A stretch of DNA of 64,000 nt from Heterohyrax brucei (lineage: Eukaryota; Chordata; Mammalia; Hyracoidea; Procaviidae): contig CM053143.1 of the NCBI GenBank assembly GCA_028571685.1, forward strand, positions 195,245,829-195,309,828. The letters run 5' to 3'. Shown here in pieces: positions 52,401-61,317 of the stretch. Both the position numbers and the translations under genes were made by a program. The stretch's first letter is position 1. Each line of letters opens with the position of its first letter. The notes beneath the pieces are model-generated. The model did no database searches and was not told where the DNA came from. It was given only the letters and a program-made list of their open reading frames with translations.

Positions 52401-53329
52401 ATGAGCAGCGTGTTGGGTCCCGATAGAGGCTGGTGGCAGATTACGTGGCAGTGTGTGGCCACGGCGTCAGCACAGCTGTTCATTAGGCTGCGTGACTTGG
52501 CGGGAGGAAGGAGAGGAGGAAGATCATCTCCACAAGTGGCCTTCCGCCACCGAGCGGTCACGGTCACCGTCCTGTCCTGAGCACTTGGCCTCGGGATGAT
52601 GGCTGATGGTCACTGGAGCTGCTGGGGCAGGGCAGATGCCTTGGGGGCTGGGAGCGTGGCCACTTAGCGCCCACCTGGGGTTGAGAGCGTGGGGTGTTTT
52701 CCAGGAAGTGTCAGATGGCGCTCAGTTCCTGACGAGAGCCTGCTGGAGAGGGTCACGCTGGAGGGGAGGAGGAGGACCTCACAGGAAGTTCCTGCAGAGA
52801 CAGTGGCCTGTGTGTCACAGGGGGTGAGAACCCATCTCTACCCACCCTGAAGGGCCACGTGCGCCCTGGAGCTCAGCAGAGGCTTTGAGGGTGGGAGACC
52901 AAGTGCTAGGGTGTTGGTTCTCGCCCCTTGGGTGGGAACTCAGATGGGCCAGGGTGGCAGGGCCAAAGCCAGTGGTCTGTGGAGACTGCCCCGGGGGTGC
53001 CTCTGCCTGGCCTCTGTCCAGGGCTCAATGCAGAGGCCCAGTAGCCAGAGCAAGGGCCCTCCCGCTTTGGGAGCTCACAGGGCTGGAAGAGGAGACAGGT
53101 GGCCACAGCTGTGAGTGGGAAGAGTCTGAGCAGAGCCACAGAGGAGGACCACATGGCCACTCCCAAGATGCTGCACCCCTGGGTGACACAGGGACCTGGG
53201 GGGGCATGCACCCACTAGGATGAGGGAGCCCCCGGGCAAGTGTCCAGACAGGTGGTCCAGCAGAGGTGGCCCTCACCCTCAGGGGCCATGGCAGGAGATG
53301 GGCATTGTTCCAGAAACACTTGGTGTGGC

Positions 53330-53860
53330 TGCTTGTATGTGGGGATGTCATGTGTGTATTGAGCATGTGCATGCGTGTGTGTATGTGTTAGTGTATAATT
53401 ATGCTAGTGTGTCCTAGTATGTGCTACTGTGTGAGTGTGTACTGGTCTGTGTGCGAGTGTGAGTGTGCTACTGTGTGTCCTAGTGTGTGGTGCTGTATGG
53501 GAGTGGGTGCTAGTATGTGTGTGTGCAACTGTGAATGTGTAAGCGTGTGCCTTAATGTGCTTCCATGTGAGTATGTCCTAGTGTGGAAGCATGTCCCAGT
53601 GTATGCTAGTGTGGGCATGTGCTTGTGTTTGAGTGTGTGCTGGTGTGTGTTAGTGGAAGTGTACACTAGCGTGGGTGGGGCGAGAGTGTGAGTGGAGGGT
53701 GTGTAAGTCCTTGTACTAACATGCATGAGGGAGGATGAGTGCAAGTATGTGTGAGTGTGTGAGCGTGTGGGTGGGTGAGGAAGTGTGTGAGTGCGTGGGT
53801 GGATGTGTAAGTGTGTTAGCGTGTGGGTAGGGTAGGTGAGTGTGTAAGTACTCGCCCCTC
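53330..53860 (+). repeat. TG-rich degenerate microsatellite array
   Basis: Half a kilobase of TGTGTG, GTGCTAGTGTG and GAGTGTG units on the + strand. Open frames of 163 codons on either strand come from it. It lies 415 bases before the next exon. Confidence 0.92.
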
Positions 53861-54275
53861 CAGCCCCAGGCAGGTGTGTGTATTTATACACATGTGCAAT
53901 TGTGTGGACACACACACAGTCACAACCACGGTAGTGTATGTCCGGCTGTGGTCCCCACCCTGTCCCAGCTGGTCCTGGGCCCGAACTTGTCCCAGGAGCT
54001 GTCCTGTGTGGTCACACCCTCACTGTGCAGAGAAGGACACCAGGACTGGGAAGGTGCTTTCTCAGGTCCCGTGGCCCTTCAGCAGTGAGGCCCCTAGAGC
54101 CGGGCACATCTGACCTCTGAGCCCGTCCCACCGGCCATGAGCTCAGGAGCACACCGCCGCCTGCCGCTGGGTGGTGTGACCTGTGCATCCTCCTCAAGGC
54201 TGGCAACACAAGAGCTGTCCCCTCCTTGGGGAGGCTGCTGACCAGCCCCCCGGCTCTGCCCGACACCCTCTCCAG

Positions 54276-54422
54276 GCCAGGCTTGGCGATGAGGTCCTCG
54301 ACTACAGGGACCTGGCGGCCCTGCCCAAGAACAAGGCCATCTACGACATCGACCGGCCCGACATGATCTCCTACTCGCCCTACGTCAGCCCCTCCCCGGG
54401 CGCCCGGCAGAGCTACAGCGAG
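54276..54422 (+). CDS. ABLIM2: ABLIM2 exon: linker DYRDL block
   Basis: The acceptor is CTCTCCAG. The donor is GTGCGC at 54423, weaker than the GTRAGT of the other introns. Exactly 49 codons encode ARLGDEVLDYRDLAALPKN, then KAIYDIDRPDMISYSPYV and SPSPGARQSYSE. The block is strongly conserved in the ABLIM family and carries several tyrosines, known as phosphorylation-type sites by inference only. It is phase 0 on both sides. The reading frame remains open far into the following intron because of a 92-bp minisatellite. Confidence 0.95.
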
Positions 54423-54468
54423 GTGCGCCCCCCGGCCGGCCTGGGCCCCGGGGCTGGGGCACGCCGGG

Positions 54469-55610
54469 CGGGCGTCCACGGGGGCGGGGGCACGTCTGGT
54501 GGGTGTGCATGGGGCGGAGGCGTGCCTGCCAGGTATGCGTGGGGGTGGGAGCACACCTGGCGGGCGTCCACGGGGGCGGGGGCATGTCTGGTGGGTGTGC
54601 GTGGGGCGGAGGCATGCCTGCCAGGTATGCGTGGGGGTGGGAGCACATCTGGCGGGCGTCCACGGGGGTGGGGGCATGCCTGGTGGGTGTGCGTGGGGCG
54701 GAGGCGTGCCTGCCAGGTATGCGTGGGGGTGGGAGCACATCTGGCGGGTGTCCACAGGGGTGGGGGCATGCCTGGTGGGTGTGCATGGGGCGGAGGCGTG
54801 CCTGCCAGGTATGCGTGGGGGTGGGAGCACACCTGGCGGGTGTCCACGGGGGTGGGGGCATGCCTGGTGGGTGTGCGTGGGGCGGAGGTGTGCCTGCCAG
54901 GTATGCGTGGGGGTGGGAGCACATCTGGCGGGCGTCCACGGGGGTGGGGGCATGCCTGGTGGGTGTGCATGGGGCGGAGGCGTGCCTGCCAGGTATGCAT
55001 GGGGGTGGGAGCACATCTGGCGGGCGTCCACGGGGGTGGGGGCACGTCTGGTGAGTGTGCATGGGGCGGAGGCATGCCTGCCAGGTATGTGTGGGGGTGG
55101 GAGCACATCTGGTGGGTGTCCACAGGGGTGGGGGCATGCCTGGTGGGTGAACATGGTGGTGGGGGCACCCCTGGTGGGTGCACACCGGGGTGGGGGCATG
55201 TCTGGTGGGTGTGCATGGGGCGGAGGCATGCCTGTCAGGTATACGTGGGGCTGGGAGCACACCTGGCGGGTGTCCACAGGGATGGGAGCATACGTAGCAT
55301 GTGTACGTGGGGGCGGGGGCTCGCCTGGTGTGTGTACACACAGATGGGGCCTGCCTAGTGGATGTAAACAAGGGTGGGTAAAGCCCAGTGGATGTACGCA
55401 GGGGTGGCTAGAACCCCGTGAGTGGGTACACCTAGTGGGTATGTGCAGAGGTGAGAAGAGCCTAGTGGGTGTCCACGGGGGCGATTAAGCCCCATGGGTG
55501 TATACAGGGCAGTTAAGCCCAGTGGACATACACACGAATGGGCAAAGCCCAGTGGGTGTCCACAGGGGTGGGTAAAGCCCAGTGGGTATCTGTAGAGATG
55601 GGCTAACCAG
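54469..55610 (+). repeat. 92-bp minisatellite, eight regular copies plus degenerate extension
   Basis: The GGYGTCCAC landmark recurs at 54471, 54563, 54655, 54747, 54839, 54931, 55023 and 55115, an exact spacing of 92, then again at 55269 after a partial unit. Units carry GGGGTGGGAGCACACCTGGC and GGGGCGGAGGCGTGCCTGCC. To 55610 a looser series with CCCAGTGGGTGT and GGGTAAAGCC follows. Since 92 is not a multiple of three, all frames are visited. None has a stop in the regular copies on the sense side. Confidence 0.97.
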
Positions 55611-56934
55611 TGGGCATGGCTTGTGCTGAGCAGGGACCCCACTGGCTGAGTCGTTCATTCCCGGCGAGCAGTCCCCACAGGGGTCTGTCACCACATGTCA
55701 GACGTGGTGGGGGCAAGAGAAACTGCACCTCGGGTCGGTGAAAGGCATAGGTGGGCGCGTGGGGACCTCGCTTGCTGAATAAAGCAGCCCTGGGTACGGA
55801 GCGTGGAAAACGGGTCCCCTCCTTGGTGCCGGCCTTCTCCCCACCCCTCAGGCAGCCTCGTGCGCCTCCTGCTGACTTCGTCCCCCAGAGGCCCCTACTG
55901 CTGCAGAGGCTTTGCTCTGGACAGCACACCTGAGGGCCGGTGGTTCGAACACACGGGGGTGCCACAGTGGGGCTGGCCGCGGCTTCGAAGACGGCGGCCA
56001 AGAAAGCCTCGTCACACAGCCGCGCTCTGCGGCTGCACAGTCCCCGTCTGTGAGAGGCTGCGCCCCAGAGTCCTCTCCCACGCACCGCGCCCCGTGTGGA
56101 GGAGGTCTGGGCGAGACACTGGGGGCTGAGAGGACGGGCGTGCTGCCTGTAGGGCCGCCAGGGGCATGCGGGTCCCGCGGTATTCGTACAGCTGGGGCTG
56201 GTTCCCGATGCCCGGACCGTCTTGTTCCTTCATCCAGAACGTTCCAGACAGTGCGCTGCTCACTTATGCCGCGGGCCCCTTAGTCCAGGGTTCCTTGAGC
56301 CTCCTGACCCCTTGTCAGACCACACACTGCGTCCCTGAGGGCCATGTCCTTAATTCGGCAGCTTCACTGTGAAGCGCTTATCTGGCACCTGCGGGGCTGG
56401 AGGGCCAAGGCCACCCAGAGGCTCCTTGGGAGAAAGGCACCCTAGACAGCTGTGGCTCCTAGATGAACCCTGACACTCCCGGGGTCGTCGCTATGGTTTG
56501 GTGTCTTACTCAGAGGGATCCCTCCCCCATTAACGCGGAATTGGCTATCGGCGGACGCCTGGAGAGGAGGCTGGTGGCCCAGCATGTGTGTGGGGTGTGT
56601 GTGACTGAGCACAGGGCTGTGCCTGCAGGGAGACCCTAGCGGTTCCATGGGACCTTCTTTTGGGATCCACAGCAGGGGCTCTTGGGAAGTGAGGGCAAAG
56701 GCTCCCAGGAAGCCATGATTGATAGGGGCACTGCGTGGGCTCAGCTAGGCCAGCAACGCTGACCCCGGCCTGCTCAGAGAGGCACACTGAACCCGTCACC
56801 AACCCGTTCTGCTGAGCCACTTACACCTCCTTTCTGGGGAAACTGTGGGTGGTCGCTCAGGATGTTGCTACCCAAGGCCCAGAATCACGGTCTTCCTTCT
56901 AGATGAACGTGCCTAGCCCCTGGGTGGTACACGG

Positions 56935-57080
56935 GTTAACACACAGGACCAGAGGTTGGAGGTCGGCGTCTAGCTGGAGGTGCGTAGGAAGGAAGGTCTG
57001 CTGATCTGCTTCCCCCAAACAGACACTGAGAGCCCTGGGGCACACAGGTGGCCACAAGTCAGAATCCCTCAACTGTCATG
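56935..57080 (+). repeat. AfroSINE variant, sense
   Basis: GGTACACGGGTTAACACACA at 56927 fits the head, then AGGAAGGAAGGTCTGCTGAT at 56986 and TGGCCACAAGTCAGAATCCC at 57050 are the internal segment and tail. Confidence 0.65.
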
Positions 57081-57334
57081 GGTAGGCCAGCCTGTGGGGA
57101 CAAGCCTCAGGTTCCCCTGGCCCTAAGGCGTTGTTACCCTGGGACCTCCTTCTCTGGGTGCTCCCCCCCCATGTTTCTCCCAAAGCAAGGTTGTAGAAGT
57201 CGGTCTGTGTGTCTCGTGGGGAGTGAGGGCCAGGCCCCGAGTGTGACGACGTCTGTGTCCAGTGTGGTGGCGGGTCCCCTGCCCAGCACCCACTCAGGGC
57301 CACGGCACTAACGGCCGCTCTGTTGTGTCCACAG

Positions 57335-57367
57335 CCCCTTCAGCTGCTCTCGCCAACGCCCACTGAG
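57335..57367 (+). CDS. ABLIM2: ABLIM2 33-base cassette exon, linker
   Basis: An 11-codon exon between acceptor TGTCCACAG and donor GTAACG encodes PLQLLSPTPTE. The family has an alternative segment SPQLLSPTPTE at this position, just before GDQDDRS. It is too short for open-frame searches. Both sides are phase 0, so inclusion or skipping keeps the frame. The SPTPTE segment has proline-directed Ser/Thr sites (inference). Confidence 0.88.
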
Positions 57368-57934
57368 GTAACGCCACCCCACCTGCCCCGCTCGCCTCCC
57401 ACTGCCCAGGTTATAAAGATAATAGCAGGGGGCACCCCTAGCAGGGACCCCCCGCTTCTAGCCAGGGGCTGAGGTCTTGCCTGGTGCTGATTATGCTTGC
57501 AATCGCAGCCCACCTGCATGCTGCCAGAGTGGATGCTGGGGACCTGGGTCAGGCCCCTTGCCAACCCTGCCTGGCCACAGTTTTACTTAGAGGAGCAATG
57601 GGGAGCTGGAGCCAGCCTGGGCCCCTGCCGCGCCCCTGGGGGTGGGCACACCGAGGCACCAGTCCCGGTGGAGGAAAACCTGGCATCACGCCTGCATCCA
57701 GCGCATTTGTTGTGACTGTGTTTTCTCTCTGTTTTCAAAACGAATCAGCAATTCCTGTAGCTGCTGGTCAGGCCACCGTTTGGCCATTAGGTCTGGCAGG
57801 CACGGTTGCCAGCAGTGAGGAACAGTGGTGGCAGCTGCCCTCTCAACCGCCTTCCTGGCGCTCGATGCGGTTTGGCGCTCTTCGCCTGTCTGCCGTCTCG
57901 TCCCGCGCCAGCCCTGTCTCCACGGGTGCCCCCC

Positions 57935-58212
57935 CCAGCAGAACACTGCACGCGGGGGGTTAAAGAGCAGAAACGGATTTCCCACAGGCTCAGGGGCTGT
58001 TAGAGGTTCGCCGCCCGTGCCAGCTCCGGGGGAGGTCCTTCTCTCAGTTTCTGTCTCTCATGGTGATCTCCACGTGACATCCGTCTTCCCCGTCTCTGCT
58101 AGCTCACTCTCTCTTTTATATCTCAGAAGAGATGGACTTAAGACATGCCCTGTGCTGCTGCTGCCACATTACCATGGCAAAACCTATCCTCAAGGGAGAT
58201 TATAACCACAAG
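57935..58212 (-). repeat. LTR-like (MaLR-type) fragment, antisense
   Basis: GGTTAAAGAGCAGAAACGGA at 57958, TCTCTTTTATATCTCAGAAG at 58109 and GGACTTAAGACATGCCCTGT at 58134 match the copy at 40430. An RTE copy follows. Confidence 0.5.
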
Positions 58213-59425
58213 TCTGTTGTTAGGTGCCGTCAAGTGGGTTCCAACTCACAGTGATGCTGTGCGCAACAGGACGAAACACCGGTCCTGCGCCAGGCCCACA
58301 GTTGTTTTTATGCTTTAGCCCGTTGCTGCGGCTACTGTGTCAGTGCATCTCGTCGAGGGCCTTCCTCTTTTTCGCTGACCCTCCACTCTACCAAGTCTGA
58401 CGTCCTTCTCTAGGGACTGATCTTTCCTGACAATATGTCCACAGTATGTCAGACGCAGTCTCTACATCTTTGCTTCCAAGGGGCGCTCTGGTTGTGCCTC
58501 CACCACAACAGATGTTTCTTCTTCCAGTAGTCCAGGGTACAGTCAACATTCTTCTCCAACACCGCAATTCAGAGGCTTCAATTCTTCCTCTGTCTTCCTT
58601 ATTCATTGTTCAGCTTTTGCGTGCATGTGGTGTGATTGACAATATCATGGCTTGGGTCAGGCGCACCTTAGTCTTCAAGATGACATCTTTACACTTCAGT
58701 ACTTTAAAGAGGTCCTTTGCAGCAGATTTTCCCAGTGCAATGTGTCTTCTGATTTTTTGACTGCTGCTTCCATGAGGGTTGATTGTGGACCCGAGTGAAG
58801 TGAAATCCCTGGCAACCTCAGTCCTCTCTCCACTGATGACGATGTTGCTGAGTGGTCCAGTTGTGAGGATTTTTGTTTTCTTGAAGTTAAGGTGCAATCC
58901 ATACTGAAGGCTTGTGGTCTTCAATCTTCGTCAGTAAGTCTTTCAAATCCTCTTCAATTCCAGCAGGCAAGGTGGTGTCATCTGCATGACGCAGGTTGTT
59001 AATGAGTCTTCCTTCAGTCCTGATGCCTTGTTCTCCTTCATACAGTCCAGCTTCTCGGATTATTTGCTTGGCGTGCGTACTGAAAAGGTGTGGTGAAAGG
59101 TTACTACCCCAACGCACGCCTTTCCTGAGTTTAAACCAGGCAGCGTCCCCCTGTTCTGTTCACACCACTGCCTCTTGATCTGTATATAGATTCCGTTTGA
59201 GCACAAGTGTTCTGGAATTCCCGTCGTTGGCAATGCTAGCCATAATTTGTTATGATCCACACAGTCAAATGCCTTTGTGTAGTCAGTAAAACACAGGTAA
59301 ACATCTTTCTGGTATTCTCTGCTTTCAGCCAAGATCCGTGTGACATCAGCAGTGACGTCCCTGCTCACACGTCCTCTTCTGAATCCAGTTTGAATTTCTG
59401 GCCGTCCCCTGTCACTGCGCAGTCG
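58213..59425 (-). pseudogene. RTE/BovB-type LINE copy, 1.2 kb, antisense
   Basis: The minus strand carries reverse transcriptase remains, reading EYQKDVYLCFTDYTKAFDCV near 59315 and NNLRHADDTTLPAGIEEDL near 58995. The family's YADD motif is HADD here (58988-58977), a mutated first residue. The C-terminal part (IEASELRCWRRMLTVPWTTG near 58580) and the 3' tail (TTAGGTGCCGTCAAGTGGGT on + at 58221) follow. Fragmented frames show that it is dead. The 5' end near 59425 is truncated. Confidence 0.9.
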
Positions 59426-59514
59426 CAGATCCTTTGGAGGACCGCAAGCGTAGGGTCAGGACTCACAACACGTGTTCCAAGAGGACATAGTTTGGTTCAA
59501 AAAAGACCCCATGC

Positions 59515-59640
59515 TTACCGATGGGGAAACTGAGGCACACAGAGGTCAGATAACTCTCCCAAAGCCTTGCCCCCCGGGCCCTACTGCCCCTTGGCCTAGA
59601 TGGGCTAGTGCAGAGGGCCTGAGTGGCCCCGTGCCCTCAC
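59515..59640 (-). repeat. MIR-like SINE, antisense
   Basis: GATGGGGAAACTGAGGCACA at 59521 followed by CAGAGGTCAGATAACTCTCC is a strong antisense MIR core. Confidence 0.75.
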
Positions 59641-61196
59641 CTGCCCTGTGATGGCCACAGGAATCGCTCCCACGTATGAGTGACCTCGGGTGGGTCGGGC
59701 CTGGAGCTGGCACCCTACTCACTGCACTCACTGACCCAGTGGCCCCACAGGAGGACTGTGTCTCTGTCTGTAGGGCAGGTGACAGGTCTTCCCCAGGTAC
59801 TGTCTCGGCAGGGATCTGCTCTGGTCACAAAGTACTCGTCTCGGGTGATGGGCCAGGAGCTGAGGCCACGGGGGCCACACAGTGCCAGCCGTCAAGCTCC
59901 TCAGGCTACGCAGCACTGGGAGCCAGGACTGGCCTCTTGGCCGCTGTTCCAGCCTGTGGCGGGGCATGCCACTCAAGGCCTTGTCGATCTCGGGAGACCC
60001 ACAACTCAAGCAGACCCCAGCCGATTTCTCCGCTGACTCACTAACGAGCCCCCCTTAGAAGCAATGCAGGAGTAGGGTGGGAGTGGCACTGCTTCTGCCC
60101 CATGGTGTCACTCTGTTGGGGGCAGCCTGTCACCTGCAGAACCGGAGCTGGCTGGTCATCAGATTCTGGGACAGGGACCCCGCCTCCAGGCTGTGTGAAT
60201 GGTGGGCTGGCTCCGGCTCCCATGCCCACATCTAGCAGTGACCTGGGCACAGCCTGTCAGATGTCAGACAGGACCCCTGTGAGGTGACCCAGCCTACAGC
60301 CCTGTGCAGGGGACACCCTGGAGACGGAGCTGGACAGCCAAGTCTCCAGGTGCCCTGGGAGGGGGCCCAGTGCTGTTGGGGAGACCGGAGTGCTTGGGGG
60401 AGGCATTGCCAGCAGAGGGCCCCTGGGGGGAGATGAGGAGTGAGTGTTCAGCATGCTCAGGGACAGTGGCCAGGTCCTTCTTGCTGGGGACAGGTCCTGG
60501 GGTGGAGGCGGGAAGAAGGCCAGAGAGGCTGAGGGAGCTTGCGCTGCTTGCCCCTGGTGCTGGCCTGGGGCGGGCACAGCAGAGCGCACTGCTCAGGTGG
60601 ACACCAGACAGGCTCCTCATCCCCCTGCCAGCCCGCCAGGTGGTGGGGTCTGGGCAGCTGCCCTCCCCAGGCCAGGCCACGTTGTCTCCTGCTGCCCGTG
60701 CCCACCCTGCCTGCTCCTGCGCTGCCGTCTGCGATGTCTGTGCTGTGCGTCTGCCTCTGTCCTCTGTGTGCTGGGCCCCGGAGGGACAGCCCTGCTCAGA
60801 GTGTGCCTCAGGGGCCCTGGAGTCCCTGTTCATGAGCAGCGGACCCTCCTCAGACTGGGGGAGACCACAGAACCTCGGTGGCTCTCCAACTGCCCTCTAG
60901 GGAGCACCCGCCCTGGGCAGGGTGGGGCAGGAGGGGAGCTGGAGGCTGTGGGGGGTGTAGGGTGGCAGAAGCTTCTACCAGCTCTGAGGGGGCCCAGCCA
61001 CAGGAAGGGTAAGAGGAGGGGCCTGCGGGACCCTAGCCCTGGGAGATGAGCACCAAACCCTCCCCCCGACTCCAGGTGGGCCTGGCAGGTGTGGGGGTTA
61101 CTCTTGCGTTCACGTGGAGTCAGGCACCTGGGGGCACGGAGGGAGGGGCAAGCGGGGCTCTGAGTGGGGTGCCATGGGCTGTGTCTTCCCTCACAG

Positions 61197-61317
61197 GGGG
61201 ACCAGGACGATCGATCCTACAGGCAGTGCCGGACCTCCAGCCCCAGCTCCGCGGGGTCAGTCAGCCTTGGGCGCTACACCCCACCTTCGCGATCTCCGCA
61301 GCACTACAGCCGTCCAG
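61197..61317 (+). CDS. ABLIM2: ABLIM2 exon: linker GDQDDRSY block
   Basis: The acceptor is CCTCACAG and the donor GTACTT at 61318. Forty codons plus one base encode GDQDDRSYRQCRTSSPSSAG followed by SVSLGRYTPPSRSPQHYSRP. It matches the family segment upstream of GSESGRSTPSLS, which lies beyond the window. The stretch is rich in Ser, Pro and Tyr. The leftover G begins a Gly codon. Confidence 0.96.

Larger units (their letters stand above)
50108..54275 (+). other. ABLIM2 intron (linker)
   Basis: A 4.2 kb intron, GTGAGT to CTCCAG. Listed separately are a diverged tandem repeat (50630), two SINEs (50825, 51312), a GT/GA microsatellite (51574), a mariner-type element (51740), a tRNA-Gly-like SINE (52090) and a TG-rich array (53330). 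Nothing recognised in 50115-50625, 50960-51310, 52405-53325 and 53865-54275. Confidence 0.83.
54423..57334 (+). other. ABLIM2 intron (linker), minisatellite-rich
   Basis: A 2.9 kb intron, GTGCGC to TCCACAG. The 92-bp minisatellite and its degenerate extension fill 54469-55610. A SINE-like element lies at 56935. Nothing is recognised in 55615-56930 and 57085-57334. A TCGAACACACGGGGG stretch near 55945 may be a SINE scrap. Confidence 0.85.
57368..61196 (+). other. ABLIM2 intron (linker)
   Basis: A 3.8 kb intron, GTAACG to CTCACAG. It contains an LTR-like repeat (57935), an RTE copy (58213) and a MIR-like piece (59515). Nothing recognised in 57375-57930 and 59645-61190. Open frames of about 200 codons near 60300-61050 lack exon borders and family likeness. 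Confidence 0.83.

Noticed and set aside
54012..55371. Long open frames (up to 421 codons) on both strands near 54-55 kb
   Set aside because: They come from a stop-free 92-bp minisatellite. Only the exon at 54276-54422 is coding.
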